Origin: Cylindrotheca closterium
Taxonomy: Eukaryota; Bacillariophyta; Bacillariophyceae; Bacillariales; Bacillariaceae
Length of the DNA: 64,000 nucleotides
Direction of reading: 5' to 3'
NCBI GenBank assembly: GCA_933822405.4
Contig: CAKOGP040001980.1
Coordinates: 218,398-282,397, forward strand
Positions within the stretch are counted from its first letter, which is position 1; every line of letters begins with the position of its first letter. The translations under genes were made by a program, and so were the position numbers. The notes beneath the pieces are model-generated. The model saw only the letters and a program-made list of their open reading frames with translations, was not told the origin of the DNA and searched no databases. Positions 10,523-21,351 of this stretch are shown here, one piece after another.

Positions 10523-11365
10523 ATGACGAGACGGCGATCCAAGAGAAAGGCAGTTGTCCTTGAGGGATTGGGAGGACTTCGTAGATCCAAGCGACGATTG
10601 GCACAGAAAGAAACAGCAAAGAAAGTTTACGGGGACGACTATGGAATACTTCCAAGTGGTGAGTGATCGATCGCGAACCCGAGAAAAAGTGTAGCTGTTG
10701 CGTATGCAGTATTGGGGAAGCTGTAGTCCAATTCGTTGCATCCAACTCCTCAATTCTCTTTTCGTTCACAATTCTCTGTAGACTGATCCATGGTAGCCGC
10801 AAGTGCAATCCCAGGGAGGGTACCTTTGGGATTCATTTGCGGCTATCCTGTTCCTTCAGGGGAACAATATGGTGGAAGCATGTTTGCCAGATCTGCAGCC
10901 AATGATACGCTGCAAGGACGGGCAATCCAAGCAATCAATGAAAAGTGGGGAGAAGGAAAATGGAATGGTCGGGAAACCATTGGAATACCAGTGTGCAAAA
11001 AGAAGTATGCGCCTTTTGCATTCAGAAAGAAGGATGGAAAATATTTGGTGGAACGAATGTTTGGTTGTAGGTGCCACTCAGATATCAGAAAGGAAATGAT
11101 AGAGACACACGGAGTAAGAGATGGATGGGAACCATTTGGACAATGGTCTTTGCAAAAGGCTCAGGATTTTGCGAAACGAGGGAGTGACAAAGTGAATGGA
11201 ACCAGCACCAAAGTAGAAAAGGATGCAGCAATTGTATCCTCGGATGAAGAGCTAAAAAGTATATGTTCCAATGGGAAGTGTGCTTGGAAAATGAAATCAA
11301 AATTTGACAATATTCGACTCGAAGTCACGGGAGTTGAATCATCGGATGAAGAAGAATATTCATAG
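10523..11365 (+). CDS. small basic protein, probably nuclear, unrecognised
   Basis: Two exons, 10523-10658 and 10797-11365, give 234 residues. The N-terminus is strongly basic (MTRRRSKRKAVVLEG, then LRRSKRRLAQKETAKK), like a nuclear localisation signal. The rest has a Gly/Pro-rich segment, a block with a CRCH motif (VERMFGCRCHSDIRKEM) and an acidic Ser-rich end (ESSDEEEYS). No family was recognised. The splice acceptor is in doubt. The TAG ending at 10796 keeps the frame. A TAG at 10778-10780 has a much better pyrimidine tract but would lead straight to a TGA, in which case the protein would start at the ATG at 10790 and exon 1 would be a short upstream frame. Confidence 0.65.
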
Positions 11366-11655
11366 TCCATCCAACTCCCCCAAAAGGCATGAAATGATGA
11401 ACAAGCGCGCTATTTTGAAGCTATTGTACCCAGTGATGGCAGAGCGTACGCAAGAGGTTAAGTTTCCTGTAATGACCTGAAGCAATCTAGGACTTGCTTT
11501 GGCGACAAAAGGAAACAAGAATAACCGCTCTTGCAGCTCTGCAGTGCGGGCGAATGTTATCTAGAGATAGAATATAAAGATGGACCATATCGGTCTGTAC
11601 CATGACGCTATAGAACAGTCAACTTCTGATTTTGATTACATCTATTAAAACAAAT

Positions 11656-13281
11656 TTAATTGTCTTCCTTTGGCTTTCGCAATTCGTAAACATCGGAATA
11701 GAATCGCTTTTTAAGGGGCACGAATTCCTTGTTGTCTTTGAGTTCCGCTTTGTAGTCATTTGTGGGGGGCACATACGCATCGCTGGCAGGAAGACTGGTC
11801 CAAAACTCTCCTTCGGCGCGCAAGTAGGGGTGAATGTACTCCAGCGGTGCCAGAACCGAAGCTCCAAGTTCACGAGATCGTTTGGGTGACCAACCACGTT
11901 CTGGGTCCTTGTTGGTAAGACAGTCCTTGAACGGCATTTCGAGGGTAAGCCCAAGGCAATTGAATCTGTTGGCGACTTGATTAGTGGCCACATTCATATA
12001 TTCCAATACGCGTTCTCGGGTATCCGCAGGTGGATACCCGTACTTCGTTTGCATATCAGAGTTTGCTCTGGCATAAGCGGCTGCGAAGGCGCCATGTAAA
12101 CTCTCCATTCGCTTGTCCCAGTTTGGAACCAACTCTGCTCCAGAAAGAAAGTTGAATGGCAGTTCTTCATCTCCATGAATGTCTAGGAAGCAATCCACGC
12201 CCTGCAACGATTGTACCGTTAGATCCAAGCAGGAAATGAATGAACACTATTCAACCAATCGAGCTGCTTACCGTTTCGTCCATCTTGTTCAAAACATGGT
12301 ATACCTCAGGCGATCTCTCCAGAGTTGGAGCTTCATAGAATCGCTTTGTGGTCCATTCTCGGTTTAGATTTGCGCCGCATCCGTTGGTACGCAAATGTCC
12401 CCGTACCACACCATCCAGACACATGCAAGGAACGATGTAGAATGTGTAAAGGGATAGAATACGTTGAACTTGCTCATCCACTTTGCCTTCAGTGTCTAGT
12501 CCCAGTAGTCTCGTAAGTACACCTTCAGCATAGTACTCTGCCATCGTTTCTCCAGGGTGTTGTCGATGAGTAATCCAGCAGGTGAGTTTGCCTTCTCCAA
12601 CGGTAACAAGTTCAATCTCTCGTCCATCCACTGTCTGGCCTACTGATTCAACATTCGCGTAGTCACCGCATTTGGAAACCAAGTTGAGATGTCTTCCATA
12701 CGAATACGGGGGGAAGTAACTTCGAGGTCGTAGGTGATTAAAAGTCAGTCTAGGACTCCTTGTGAATCATCCGACCTTTATTGTGTTGGCTTACCTAAAG
12801 AACGTGCTTCCATTCTTCTCATGAACATGCTCCCATTGCAATTTTCCAGCCATGTAATAAGTGTCAAGGTTTCTCTTCCACGAATCAGAATCTTCGACAT
12901 TTGTTGAGTAGCAAATAGTTGTTCCAGGCCAAGCGTCTGGATACGACACAGCCTCTGAATAATACATTCAAGCGAAACAGCAAACAAGCAAGCTTTGAGA
13001 TCCGCAAATGGTTATTTCATTCGATCATCAATATTCACAATATGTTGCATACCTGCATTTTCAAGAACGTATCTCACTTTCTGAGAGCCATCAAGACCAC
13101 TGATGGTAGATCGAAAAGAAAAGTACTGCATGTGACCAATTTTTTCTAGAACGGTGTATACATCAGGCTTGATATGGAGAATGATGTCCACTGTATCGGC
13201 ATCCTGTTCATTCTGTTCACGTCGGATGAACTTGATATTGCCACCATCAAAGCAATCGGATATGCTGACCTTCACAGACAT
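11656..13281 (-). CDS. M14 zinc carboxypeptidase, cytosolic carboxypeptidase-like
   Basis: Four exons on the minus strand, 13281-13053, 12954-12795, 12719-12272 and 12201-11656, give 460 residues. The first about 150 residues are the beta-sandwich N-domain of cytosolic carboxypeptidases (SISDCFDGGNIKFI, then KVRYVLENAGEAVSYPDAWP). The catalytic domain shows the zinc site HRQHPGETMAEYYAEG (His and Glu of HxxE), the substrate-binding block LRTNGCGANLNREW, the third zinc His in FLDIHGDEELPFNF, and the catalytic Glu in LTLEMPFKD. All key residues are present. The compact layout resembles the short bacterial/protist-type CCPs rather than the long animal AGBL proteins. Family members remove C-terminal acidic residues such as polyglutamate tails of tubulin; the substrate here is unknown. 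All splice sites agree in phase. Confidence 0.9.
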
Positions 13282-13631
13282 GGCTGAAAAATAACCTTAC
13301 AGAACGGTTTGTGATCGGTGGGTGCAAGTGCAACTCCGGTTCAAGTGACATCAACAACCGGTAAGTGAAGGAAGGTCGGATTAGTCGATAATGTTCTGCA
13401 GGCCCGATCGGACCGATATTCTCGCAGACACGAGTTAAAAATCTCACAACGCGAATTTCAGCTTGGGGATTGCATGCACGAAGACAAAGAGATAGTAAAT
13501 TAATANNNNNNNNNNNNNNNNNNNNNNNNNNNNNNNNNNNNNNNNNNNNNNNNNNNNNNNNNNNNNNNNNNNNNNNNTTATAAAATGACACATGAACGAG
13601 AAGCATTCAGAAAGCCAGCAAAGCACCGTGT
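13282..13631. other. intergenic region containing an assembly gap
   Basis: 350 bases upstream of the carboxypeptidase and downstream of the Pro/His-rich gene. 72 of them are N, so any short feature here may be hidden. Nothing was seen in the flanks. Confidence 0.5.
13506..13577. other. run of 72 N (assembly gap)
   Basis: Continuous ambiguous bases in non-coding DNA. True length and content are unknown. Confidence 0.99.
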
Positions 13632-14972
13632 TTAGCTGACAGAGCGACGTCTCTTGGACGCTGGAGGAGCATCTCCAGCGGAAACATCTTGTTTCTTTCC
13701 CCCCAAAACGCCTGATGCCTCAGCAGCATTTATTAGCCCTCTAAGTGTCGCTTTGTGCTCAAATGAATCAGAATGCTTTTGCATCGTTGTAAGACGCTTC
13801 TTCGCGTTTTGAAGATGTGTCTTGAAGAAGCATCGAATTCTGTCCCGGAGTTTCTTGTCGCTGAAAGAAGGTTCGAACTCCCACCCGTTGGAAGCCGCTA
13901 CTTCTCGGACCTTTTTCACTAGCGCGTTATTGAATGACTGTTGATGTTTCGACTGCCTCTGTTGTGTTGACAGCTCGTAGTAGTCTTCCATGGAATCGTA
14001 TAAGGTTTGCTCACATGGTGGGTACTCTTTCCAATAGAAACCCTCCACTATGACCTTGGCTGGGGGTTTCGACTCTTCCTTTTGCGCCAACTCTTTGGGT
14101 TGTCTTTGGAGAGCCATTGTGAGGACAAGCTTCTTGTAAAGTAACTTGTCTTGCAGGATTTGAACAAATGGGTCGTCATTCTTCGAAGAAGCTATCCGTT
14201 TGGCAAAGGGGCTATTGTGTGTAGGATCACTCAATCGTCTCGCGATCGGCTTCAGAGGGGTTGAAGGCGATTCTTGGATGGGTTTCAATGCATTCGACTC
14301 AAAGTCATGACTGTGCTTGCGGCGCTTGTTGGATTCTTGTTCCGCTTGAGAGTTTGGATCTGTGTTTTCGCTAGATGCTTCCTTTTCAATAATATCGGCT
14401 GCAAAACAAGATGAAAATGGTGAGTTATCGCTCCCAAAGGTTCGAAACTAAAGTGAACTGAAATATTCAGACTTACCAGCACTTAGCATCCGTTCAAAGT
14501 TTAGAGTAGTTGGACTCTTGAAAGGAAGGGCGCGAGCGACGTTGTCCATCATCGCTTGTTTCTTGGGCTTCATCAGTTGTGGTGTTTTAAGCACAGGTTT
14601 CATGAGTTGGTTCATGTTGAGCTGTCGTGGATTGATTTGATGAGCCTGATGGTGGGGTCGCGGTGGTGGGGGTGGAGGAGGTGGAATTTGGTGAAATTGA
14701 TGATTGTGATGGTGAGATGGTGGAGGAGGGGGCGGGATATGATGATAATGGCGATTGTGGTGATGATGATGATTTTCATAGTAGGGACCTGATGGAGGCG
14801 GGGGTGGTGGTGGTGCATGGTGCATCACCCGATGTTTGTTCCATTGGTTTACGTGATGTTGAGGAGGAGGTGGAATATTCGGATTCACCTGGTAAATTGG
14901 TTTCGATGCGAGGGGTCTGCGATCCATCCCATGATAGGACCCATAGTGCTGAGGAGGAGCATGTTCGTACAT
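13632..14972 (-). CDS. Pro/His-rich protein with basic C-terminus, unrecognised
   Basis: Two exons on the minus strand, 14972-14477 and 14398-13632, give 420 residues. The first about 115 residues are dominated by Pro and His (runs such as [10 protein letters not shown] and [12 protein letters not shown]), with Asn, Gln and Tyr. Residues about 120-165 are Met/Lys/Gln-rich. The C-terminal half looks folded and helical ([60 protein letters not shown]) and ends in a clear basic nuclear signal (ASKRRRSVS). No known domain was recognised. The 5' end is uncertain: the frame stays open upstream of the ATG back to a TTTTGCAG acceptor at about 15030, so a further exon is possible. Confidence 0.72.
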
Positions 14973-15529
14973 GTTATTTGACTGTATTGCTCTGTTGAAT
15001 CTGAATGTATGCCTCCGTTCTATGTTGGCTGCAAAACATGAGAAATCGTTGGAGGTAGTTGAAAGTCGTACCGCCTCTTTACATGATCGTTGATATTTTT
15101 GAATGCAAAATAATAACGCAATGAATATCGAATAAATTCAAAACCAACGGCAAGAGCTCGACAGGCTCGCGATTGAGATTGGGATCCATCCAAACACTGG
15201 GATTTTGGAGAAAAGGAGAACACGCTACGTAATGGAGGTTTGGGGGCATGGAGTTACATTTTCAATTTGATTTATCTTTCCTTCCAGTTGGACAAGTACC
15301 AGTACCGGTACTGGTACCACCAGGTACAGTACCGGTTCGTGCACTTGTATTGTAACAATCGCCAAACATAATGTTCCATCAAGCTTTTTTAAACAAGGTG
15401 AAATGTACGTGTCTAAGATCCATTTTAATAAGACAGCAGATAGAACCAAAGGAACACATCAGATAAATCTAGTAGTAAGCAAAAGATCTTTTACAATTAT
15501 ATGTGTGTGGGATTACAGATCGACAACGC
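14973..15529. other. intergenic region with 22-bp palindrome
   Basis: 557 bases. Contains the palindrome described separately at 15296-15317 and a possible extra 5' exon of the Pro/His-rich gene. No convincing independent gene was seen. Confidence 0.45.
15296..15317. repeat. perfect 22-bp GTACC palindrome
   Basis: Bases 15296-15317 are identical to their own reverse complement (centre ACCGGT). A partial second copy (CAGGTACAGTACCGG) follows at once up to about 15336. It is one of several GTACC-based elements in intergenic parts of this window. Confidence 0.9.
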
Positions 15530-16300
15530 TTAGTCTGCCTTGAGGTCGAACATGATCGTTTCAATTCCATCCTTTGTAATGACAGCAATCTCAACTTGGT
15601 CACCGGTGTAAATATCTCGCTCCCCACATGAAATGAAGACATCCTTCACAAGCTCAACGACTTCCTCCTTTGGCAAGTCTCTCTTTTCATCGGTACGATT
15701 TCTGTGAGAAATTACATTATCCAATAGCGGAATGACATATGCTTGTCCACTCCCGGTGGCAGTAACTGCTGTTCTTTCGAAACTTCCAATAGCATCATAG
15801 GAATAGATGGCACCCTTTCCTTCTTCATCAATTCCCCCAAAGACATTGAATGCATAGTAAGGGAAGAATCGCTTGTAGTAAAGAGTATTTCCCAACATTT
15901 GAGCAACCGCGGGAGTTGACATGGGCTTTCGATGGTTGTGTTGGTACACCTTCATTTTGATGTCCAACACTGATCGCAATTGATCAACATCAGTTTTGCA
16001 CCCAGCACTTCCAAGGATGCATTTGCCAGTAAGTTTGTGAAGCTTGCTCATGTTTCGCGACAAAATCTCGTATCCGCTGCTCAATCGTGTGTCAGCGGCA
16101 ATAACGGCGTAGTCAGCTCCGGCAATTGCAATACAGGTTCCTCCATTGAAATCATAGGGACTGAAGCGACGCTCGTAGGGATTTTCAGTGACTCCATGGT
16201 CGATTTTTCCAAGGGTAACGTTTCCTTCGGTGTTCTCGATTTGCCCATGCGGAATTACTGTTGGTCCGAACGACCGTAGTGGTTTGGAGCGGAAAGCCAT
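15530..16300 (-). CDS. PSMB1: 20S proteasome subunit beta-6 (PSMB1/Pre7 type)
   Basis: Single exon, 256 residues, usual family length. After an N-terminal extension comes [20 protein letters not shown], the beta-6 signature, followed by [15 protein letters not shown] and the [20 protein letters not shown] block typical of this subunit. Beta-6 is a structural, non-catalytic subunit of the two inner rings of the 20S core; the sequence lacks the processed TT start of the active subunits. It is expected in nucleus and cytosol. The gene for subunit alpha-2 lies in the same window at 58076, about 42 kb away and not linked in any cluster. Confidence 0.95.
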   Translation of the reverse strand: MAFRSKPLRSFGPTVIPHGQIENTEGNVTLGKIDHGVTENPYERRFSPYDFNGGTCIAIAGADYAVIAADTRLSSGYEILSRNMSKLHKLTGKCILGSAGCKTDVDQLRSVLDIKMKVYQHNHRKPMSTPAVAQMLGNTLYYKRFFPYYAFNVFGGIDEEGKGAIYSYDAIGSFERTAVTATGSGQAYVIPLLDNVISHRNRTDEKRDLPKEEVVELVKDVFISCGERDIYTGDQVEIAVITKDGIETIMFDLKAD

Positions 16301-16931
16301 TGTGAAGTGTAGATGTAGGGCTGTATCTTGACTTCAAAAGTGGAGATGGTGGGATGTTGGAATTCCCACTTTACGCTGTTTCTGGTAGCTTCGCTACGAT
16401 TCGGCTGATCGCTTTGCTTCGGCAAGTTTCTTTGCGATTTGAAGCACAAAAGCCAATATTGGAAAACTAACACCGTCTGACATTGGCTCGTGTCCATGCA
16501 TTGTGGATGATTGACCCGATGATCTGACTGTCAACTGAAGCAGCAACAACGGGAATTGTTGAAAACCAGAATAATATTGAATAGACTTTTCTTTATTGCT
16601 TTGTTGCAATAGTGCATGTGTTTCAAAATTAGACTTCCTAAATGCAACATGATAGATTTTGGACCAATACGATTTGTTGCTTCTTCCTGTTTAGTTTCAA
16701 TCGCATACGGTACAGTATAGTTTGGATTGATGACAATCCGTTGCTGTAACCATCATCGTAATCAATCGTATGGAATATGTCTTTGTCATTGATACATCAA
16801 CGTCAATGACAAATGAGGAGCGCTGGTATTCTCTCCATCTGCCAACCAAGGCACCAAGGCTCATGAACAATCCAGTACTACTCACAGAGCATTCAGAATG
16901 TCGGAAACCACTTTGGCTTCTTTGTTTACAA
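16301..16931. other. intergenic region, no gene seen
   Basis: 631 bases between two minus-strand genes. Short frames on both strands have no supporting features. A GGTACAGTA-type motif occurs near 16708. Confidence 0.4.
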
Positions 16932-17307
16932 TTATCGCTTATCCTCGTCTTCGTTCTCTTTTTTTATGTTCTTTACTTGGTCCTTCATTGCATTCTGCAG
17001 CTGAGTATCCTTTTGAGCCGATTGATACAGCATGTAATTCGAAAGTGCTCGGACAGCATCAGCCTTCTTGGCCTCAATAATGGTGGGATCCTTCTCATAA
17101 CGGTTTGCTTGGAATTGGGATCGGACCATCTGTCTCAGGGCGGTTCCCTTCGGTGAATGACCTGGTGCAAGGTGTCGAACCAACCTCATGCAGTCACGGT
17201 AGAGCTGGAACAAGAGCGTGGATGAGATTTTTCGGCCGTTTCTATGGCGAGTGCATACTCTGTTTGTGTCTTACCTCAAGCGATGTTCTATTCAAAGGAC
17301 CAGACAT
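16932..17307 (-). CDS. LYR-motif (Complex1_LYR family) small mitochondrial protein
   Basis: Two exons: a tiny first exon 17307-17275 encoding 11 residues (MSGPLNRTSLE), a 70-nt intron with GTAAGA donor and TTCCAG acceptor, and exon 2 at 17204-16932. Total 101 residues, normal for the family. The join creates SLELYRDCMRLVRHL, placing the LYR tripeptide at residues 12-14 as expected, followed by SPKGTALRQMVRSQFQANR, the Arg-rich second helix with a conserved Phe. The C-terminus is Lys/Glu-rich. LYR proteins are small adaptors that bind acyl carrier protein and help assemble Fe-S clusters or respiratory complexes in mitochondria; the precise member cannot be named. Without the first exon the protein has no ATG before the LYR motif. 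Confidence 0.85.
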
Positions 17308-17531
17308 TATGTTTAATGTTCAGTTCACCGAGACGGAGGAATTTATTGTTGGGTGTTAGTTGTGACAACAATTGAATTTGTTGACGCCTGTCCTTCACAC
17401 CGACATGAATGAGGTCGGGCAGACTCACTCCGATCTTGCGATCTGCCATGCATACCGGTATCGCTGAATAGATACGAAACACAAAATTTGATTGAAGTTG
17501 CGTCAGAAACGGATTGTACTTGTACTTGGCA

Positions 17532-19205
17532 ATGGATAGGGCGTCATCCAATGGACCGGAAACTTCACGATCTTATTCACCAATGAGGCCTGGTGTCACC
17601 AAGCGGACTTTCCTTCTCCTCCTTGCAGCACTTTTGTTCAATGAAGCGATACTGGTGGACTCGATACGTATTGTTCCAAATTATTCGGTCAAACCAAGGC
17701 AACAGTCGAAGCTTCAACGAGACACAGCCTTTCGCCAACGAAGATCATTAGTTTTTTTGCGAGGAGGAGATGATGATGCCTCTAGTAACAAGGCACTTGA
17801 ATCAAAGGCCAGTAAACGAGAAGACGATCCCAAGATACTAATGCTGATTCGCTTGCTGTTTTTGACGTATTATGGATCTCTCGGCTCTTTGCTACCATAC
17901 CTTCCTGTCTACTATCATTCCCTCGGCCATGGTGGCCATGTGATTGGAATGCTTGGAGCTATCAAACCATTCACGACCTTCCTCGTCGCTCCGCTATGGG
18001 GGATCATATCAGATCAGACTGGCAACCCATTTGCAGTCCTATACTTCACCTTTTTGGTATCACTGGTTGGACAGCTGATGGTAGCGTGGAAATCGAACCC
18101 AAAGTACATCATGACCATGGTCTTCATCACGGCTTTTTTCAATGCTCCAGTAAAGTCTCTCCTTGATTCCATGGTTATGAGTCACCTGAATGATCGCTCA
18201 CGATATGGAAGGTTGCGTCTTTGGGGTCAATTGGGATTTGGTATCGGTAGTAGCGGAGTAGGACTGCTGTTGAGCAAAAGTAAACACCAAACATTCAACC
18301 CACTTCCTGGCCACACATCGATGGAGAAAGCTCATAACTTCTGGCAATCCCTTACCGGATACAAGCTTCTCTTCCTTACATATGCAATGTTATCTCTGCC
18401 TACTTGGATATGCATAGTCGCATTTCACAAATTGCATGATGAAAAAGAAAAAGAAAAAATGGTATTGACTGCTGCAAAGCGCTCGAACTCCTCCAAGAGT
18501 AAAAACACTGTTGGAATCCTTGATGGAATCAACGTACTCTTTCACAGCAGCGACGCAATTCTGTTCTTTGCACTTGTATTCGTGGTAGGAATCTCTAGTG
18601 GAGTCATTGAGAACTTTGCATACGTCCGAATCCGAGAGGTCGGAGGTACTGGTCGCGAGATGGGTATCAGCAGACTAGTATCCTCGATTTCTGGTGCTCC
18701 AATGTTTTGGTTCAGCGGCAAGCTCACTGAATGTTTGGGTGCTGACAAAGTGATTGTGTTGAGCCTTATCAGCTACGTAGCCCGCTTTGTGATCTATGCG
18801 CTGATGAAACATCCCTACCAAGGTCTTCCTGCAGAAGCACTTCGTGGAGTAACCTTTGCAGCGTTTTGGAGCACCTGTACAATCTATGCAAGCAGTATTG
18901 CACCACCAGGAATGTCAGCAACTTTGGTATGTCATCGTGTTCCTGGACTATGATTCGTTTCTCATCGTGTACTAACCCTACTATTTGTAATGTAGCTCAT
19001 GTTCTTGAATGCAATGTATGGAGGTTTGGGCCAGTCACTTGGTGCAATCATCGGAGGCAAGTTGCAGTCAAAACTTGGAACCGTAAAGACATTCCTTTAC
19101 TCCGGACTGTGTGATGCATTCTTTATCGGTATTGTTATTGTATACCTGAAAGTTCGAAAAGAAAGCAGTTTTAGAGATCCAAAGCCAATTGTCCCTCGGC
19201 TATGA
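17532..19205 (+). CDS. MFS transporter, tandem copy 1 (MFSD6/MFS_1-like)
   Basis: Exons 17532-18926 and 18996-19205, joined in phase 0 across a 69-nt intron with a good branch-point match (TACTAAC); 534 residues. The region around MRPGVTKRTFLLLLAALLF resembles a signal peptide, so the ATG at 17583 is a possible alternative start. About 12 transmembrane segments follow from residue about 110. LPYLPVYYHSLGHGGHVIG and FTTFLVAPLWGIISDQTGN match the MFS_1-like/MFSD6 group, with a motif A-like GIISDQTGNP. SRYGRLRLWGQLGFGIGSS is another conserved block of the group. The substrate is unknown. The downstream gene at 19703 is a clear paralogue with the intron at the equivalent position. The stop at 19203-19205 is followed in frame by 92 open acidic codons; see the separate entry. 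Confidence 0.88.
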
Positions 19206-19484
19206 CCCGATGATTCGTTGCCTCATTTTGTTGACGACCTGACGACGCCAAGTGAGGACACAGACAGCGATTGTGCTACTTCGGAGGCCGAAAATGAGGA
19301 AGACAACAATATCGAGGAGGCGCAATCAAAAGAGTTGCACCACAGACCGAATGAACTGGTTCATCATGCGGAAGAGAAGCCTCGTGATCGAACCGATGAC
19401 GGATTGTCTGGATCTGGTGCAAGCTTGGTGGTGAAGTCGCCTCCTCCCACTCAGAAATCATCCTTTGACCCCAACTTACGATAA
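19206..19484 (+). other. open acidic reading frame continuing past the MFS stop codon
   Basis: Directly after the TGA at 19203-19205, the same frame stays open for 92 codons to a TAA at 19482-19484. The translation is rich in Asp, Glu, Ser and Pro (for example TPSEDTDSDCATSEAENEED), the composition of a cytoplasmic C-terminal tail. It has no ATG near its start. It may be a real tail reached by readthrough, a relic after a recent nonsense change, or the result of a base error at the TGA. Confidence 0.45.
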
Positions 19485-19702
19485 GGCTGGGGCCGCTAAG
19501 TTAGAAAAGTTGTAGATTAGTATTATAATAGAAGTACAGTATCGAAGATATTCGACCTAGGTACACCGGTACCGGTGTAAGAAAGATTATGGTCCACCAT
19601 GGTGAAGGACCGCCGGATAGACGGACGAACGAAAGAGGCTAGATTCATTCAAAGAGAAAGATTCTTCTTCGCATCCATCATCATGTTTTCGCTTGCCGAA
19701 GC
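19485..19702. other. intergenic region with 18-bp palindrome
   Basis: Includes a perfect 18-bp palindrome at 19562-19579 (centre GGTACC) and the presumed promoter of the second MFS copy. Nothing else was seen. Confidence 0.5.
19562..19579. repeat. perfect 18-bp palindrome (ACCGGTACCGGT core)
   Basis: TACACCGGTACCGGTGTA equals its reverse complement. It lies between the two tandem MFS genes and shares the GTACC core with the 15296 element. Confidence 0.9.
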
Positions 19703-21095
19703 ATGGTGAATGGTTCAGGTAATCATGATGCTGCAGCGGACGACCAACATGCATCGTACAACTTGATTCGTATCTTTTATATGGTATATTCCATGGCAAT
19801 TGGATGCGTCATTCCATTCTTGAGCATATACTACAAGTCTCTTGGGCACGGAGGGAAAGTAATCGGTCTCATTGAGAGTATATCTCCTTTCACAACATTC
19901 CTTGTGGGTCCAATCTGGGGAATCATTTCAGACAAAGTGCGAAGTCCTTTTCTAATATTGTATATTACATCAGCAATGTCAATGTTGGGGCAGCTTCTGG
20001 TTTTTCTTGTTCATGAAACGCGATCCATCATGATTCTCGTCTACATCACAGCACTCTTTAGCGCCCCCGTCAAACCTCTTATTGATTCGCTGGTCATGGC
20101 ACGATTGGGAAAAGATCGTGCACAATTCGGGAGATTACGCTTGTTTTCGATTCTTGGTTCGGGCACAGCTTCAAGCATTGCTGGACGATTTTTGAAGATG
20201 GAAGATGAAACACAAGATTATATTCCACCTTCAGATACAGCGAATGTTTGGCTGTGGAACTTCTGGCAAAGTATGACCGGTTTTAAGCTCCTTGTCTTTG
20301 CATATGTCGTGTTGCACATACCGACATTCATTTGCATTCGTCTATTCCAAAAAGAAAATGAAGCTCAAAAGAAGATATCGGAGAATGATGAAAAGAAGCC
20401 AACAGATTTAACGGCGAGTATGAAAGGGGTAATCGGCATTACAGTGCGAGACAAGACGATTCTTCTTTTCTTTGCACTTGTCTACTTGATGGGCATATCT
20501 GCGGGCACTGGGGACAGCTTTGTCTACATTCGATTTCAGGAAGCTGGTGGAAATCCATCGAATATGGGCACTTCCCGACTGTTGTCTTCGCTGGGTGGTG
20601 CAGCGATGTTTTGGCATTCTGGACGAATTAGTGCTTGGTTAGGAATGGAGAAAGTTTTGGTTTTTAGTCTATTCGTTGTTGCTATTCGATTCACACTCCT
20701 TTACTACATGACGAACATCTATTTCGGTTATCTTGCAGAGCTGCTCCGTGGAATGACATTCGGTTGCTTTTGGAGTTCGGCGACAGTCTACGCAAGCCAA
20801 CTTGCACCTGCGGAGCTACAAACCACGATGGTAAGTCTATCCACTAACGACTCATACAGTGCAACTGTAGCTGATTGACCAACTTGCTTCATTTCAGATT
20901 CAAGTATTGAGTGGAATTTACAATGGGATTGGAAGATCTAGTGGAGCATTGATTGGAGGCAACTTGCAGGCAGCAGTCGGAACTGCAAACACCTTCAAAT
21001 ATGGAGCCATGGCGAACGCTGCCGCTTTCTCAGTTTTGTTACTCCAAGGTACAGCGAAGAAGGAATCAAATGATGCAGTAAAGAAGGACAAGTAG
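19703..21095 (+). CDS. MFS transporter, tandem copy 2 (MFSD6/MFS_1-like)
   Basis: Exons 19703-20830 and 20898-21095, phase 0, 67-nt intron with GTAAGT and TTTCAG; 441 residues. It aligns by eye with the gene at 17532 along its whole membrane part: IPFLSIYYKSLGHGGKVIG, FTTFLVGPIWGIISDKV, APVKPLIDSLVMARLGKD, QFGRLRLFSILGSGTASS and ELLRGMTFGCFWSSATVYA each have a counterpart. It lacks the long N-terminal presequence of copy 1 and has only a short Lys-rich C-terminus. The conserved intron position shows a tandem duplication of an intron-bearing gene. Substrate unknown. Confidence 0.88.
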
Positions 21096-21351
21096 TGGGC
21101 TAGGACCTGGAAGCCCATGGAAGATAATTGGAATTGGACCCAGTACACTATCGATCACATGCTGGTCGATAAGATGTGACTTTGTCAATTGCAAAACAAT
21201 AGACTAGATTTTGCCCAAAGATGAGGTTATACCATTTCTGTGCTTAACCTCGGGAGCGTTGGTGTTCCGAGTCAAACCAGGTTTTGAAAAATGAATTTTA
21301 TAGTGTCTAGTAAACATGACGAGAGAGTATAACTTTTGATCGTTTCTTCCT

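Noticed and set aside
17288..17551. 87-codon minus-strand frame upstream of the LYR gene
   Set aside because: It is out of frame with the LYR exons, begins in the promoter area and overlaps the start of the MFS gene; no motif.
19203..19205. TGA as selenocysteine codon
   Set aside because: There is no catalytic context for selenocysteine in an MFS tail and no SECIS-like hairpin was noticed after the true TAA.
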